In this document: in pieces, positions 63,789 through 64,000 of the stretch
Layout: each line of letters begins with the position of its first letter
How positions within the stretch are numbered: position 1 is the stretch's first letter
Assembly (NCBI GenBank): GCA_022843145.1
Contig: JALHOF010000005.1
Coordinates: 1-64,000, forward strand
DNA: 64,000 nt
Direction of reading: 5' to 3'
DNA from: Hyphomicrobium sp.
Lineage (GTDB): Bacteria > Pseudomonadota > Alphaproteobacteria > Rhizobiales > Hyphomicrobiaceae
Program-made: the position numbers and the translations under genes
Notes under the pieces: model-generated
What the model saw: only the letters and a program-made list of their open reading frames with translations
Database searches by the model: none
What the model was told of the DNA's origin: nothing

Positions 63789-64000
63789 ATGATCGGCACG
63801 ACATCGACCACCACGCACGCCGCTGCACTGGCGCTGGCCGCGACGATCGCGTTTCCAGGTGCGGCATTTGCGGCAGCTTGCGGCAATGGTCCGGGCGGCT
63901 TCGATGCGTGGATCGCAGCCTACAAGCCGCGCGCCAATGCCGCCGGCATTTCGGAGAAGGCGATCGCGGCGGGGCTAGCCGGCGTTTCATACGATGCGAA
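63789..64000 (+). CDS. lytic murein transglycosylase (MltB-like), N-terminal fragment
   Basis: The ATG at 63789 (GAGGATGAGCCC upstream) begins a protein cut by the window edge after 70 residues. A signal peptide (TTTHAAALALAATIAFPGAAFA) is followed by CGNGPGGFDAWIAAYKPRANAAGISEKAI, the start of the SLT_2/MltB family domain. Such enzymes cleave peptidoglycan between MurNAc and GlcNAc in the periplasm. The catalytic Glu lies outside the window. Confidence 0.8.
   Translation, partial: MIGTTSTTTHAAALALAATIAFPGAAFAAACGNGPGGFDAWIAAYKPRANAAGISEKAIAAGLAGVSYDA

Overview
The window is a gene-dense, GC-rich chromosomal segment from an alphaproteobacterium, most likely order Hyphomicrobiales (Rhizobiales) and near Hyphomicrobium. 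This inference rests on the aa3 oxidase cluster in the order ctaC-ctaD-ctaB-coxF-ctaG-ctaE-DUF983-SURF1 followed by thrC and an M16 peptidase, on typical alphaproteobacterial families (IalB, BcsS, DUF2147, phasin, YqgE), and on a fhcB-fhcA pair, which belongs to methanofuran-dependent C1 metabolism of methylotrophs. No phage, conjugative element, CRISPR array or rRNA was seen. There is one intact tRNA, Leu with anticodon TAA.

Layout. 1-5.4 kb: end of an unknown gene, a degenerate crotonase, an Fe-S photolyase with a DUF2256 mini-protein facing it, a PHB depolymerase (PhaZ) with a good promoter, and a CbiX-type chelatase. 5.6-7.8 kb: a small accessory patch (ArsR regulator plus tandem SRPBCC protein) lying between an intact tRNA-Leu and a mutated copy of its 3' half, which suggests an old tRNA-targeted insertion. 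7.9-19.4 kb: mostly housekeeping (ceramidase-like membrane protein, PPK2, DNA polymerase I with an in-frame palindromic repeat, PilZ, lipoprotein, IspH, ThrB, RNase HI, GNAT, phytase-like esterase). 19.5-25.1 kb: fhcB-fhcA, peroxiredoxin, DsbD-type N-domain protein, YqgE. 25.2-32.2 kb: thrC - M16 peptidase - RimJ-type GNAT - large membrane GGDEF/EAL protein, coupled by overlapping or close junctions. 32.4-39.3 kb: cytochrome c oxidase and its assembly genes. 39.8-45 kb: IalB, a phasin-bdhA pair, BcsS, a small exported protein. 43.5-48.7 kb: TetR - MFP - RND efflux operon. 48.8-53 kb: DUF533 protein and a DevBCA-like ABC exporter. 53.4-64 kb: DUF2147, alpha/beta hydrolase, sodium:solute symporter, an unrecognised 620-residue envelope protein, PrfC, a 56-residue ORF behind a CtrA-like box, ArgE-ApaG, a CDP-alcohol phosphatidyltransferase and the start of an MltB-like transglycosylase.

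How genes work together. PhaZ, phasin and BdhA serve storage and use of polyhydroxybutyrate. ThrB and ThrC are the last two steps of threonine synthesis. FhcA/B would handle C1 transfer at the formyl level if fhcC/D lie elsewhere. The cox cluster makes the terminal aa3 oxidase and inserts its heme and copper. PilZ and the EAL protein point to cyclic-di-GMP signalling. The strongest unexplained signals are the tRNA 3'-end duplication, the repeat inside polA, the CtrA-like box with its tiny ORF, and the split fhc set.
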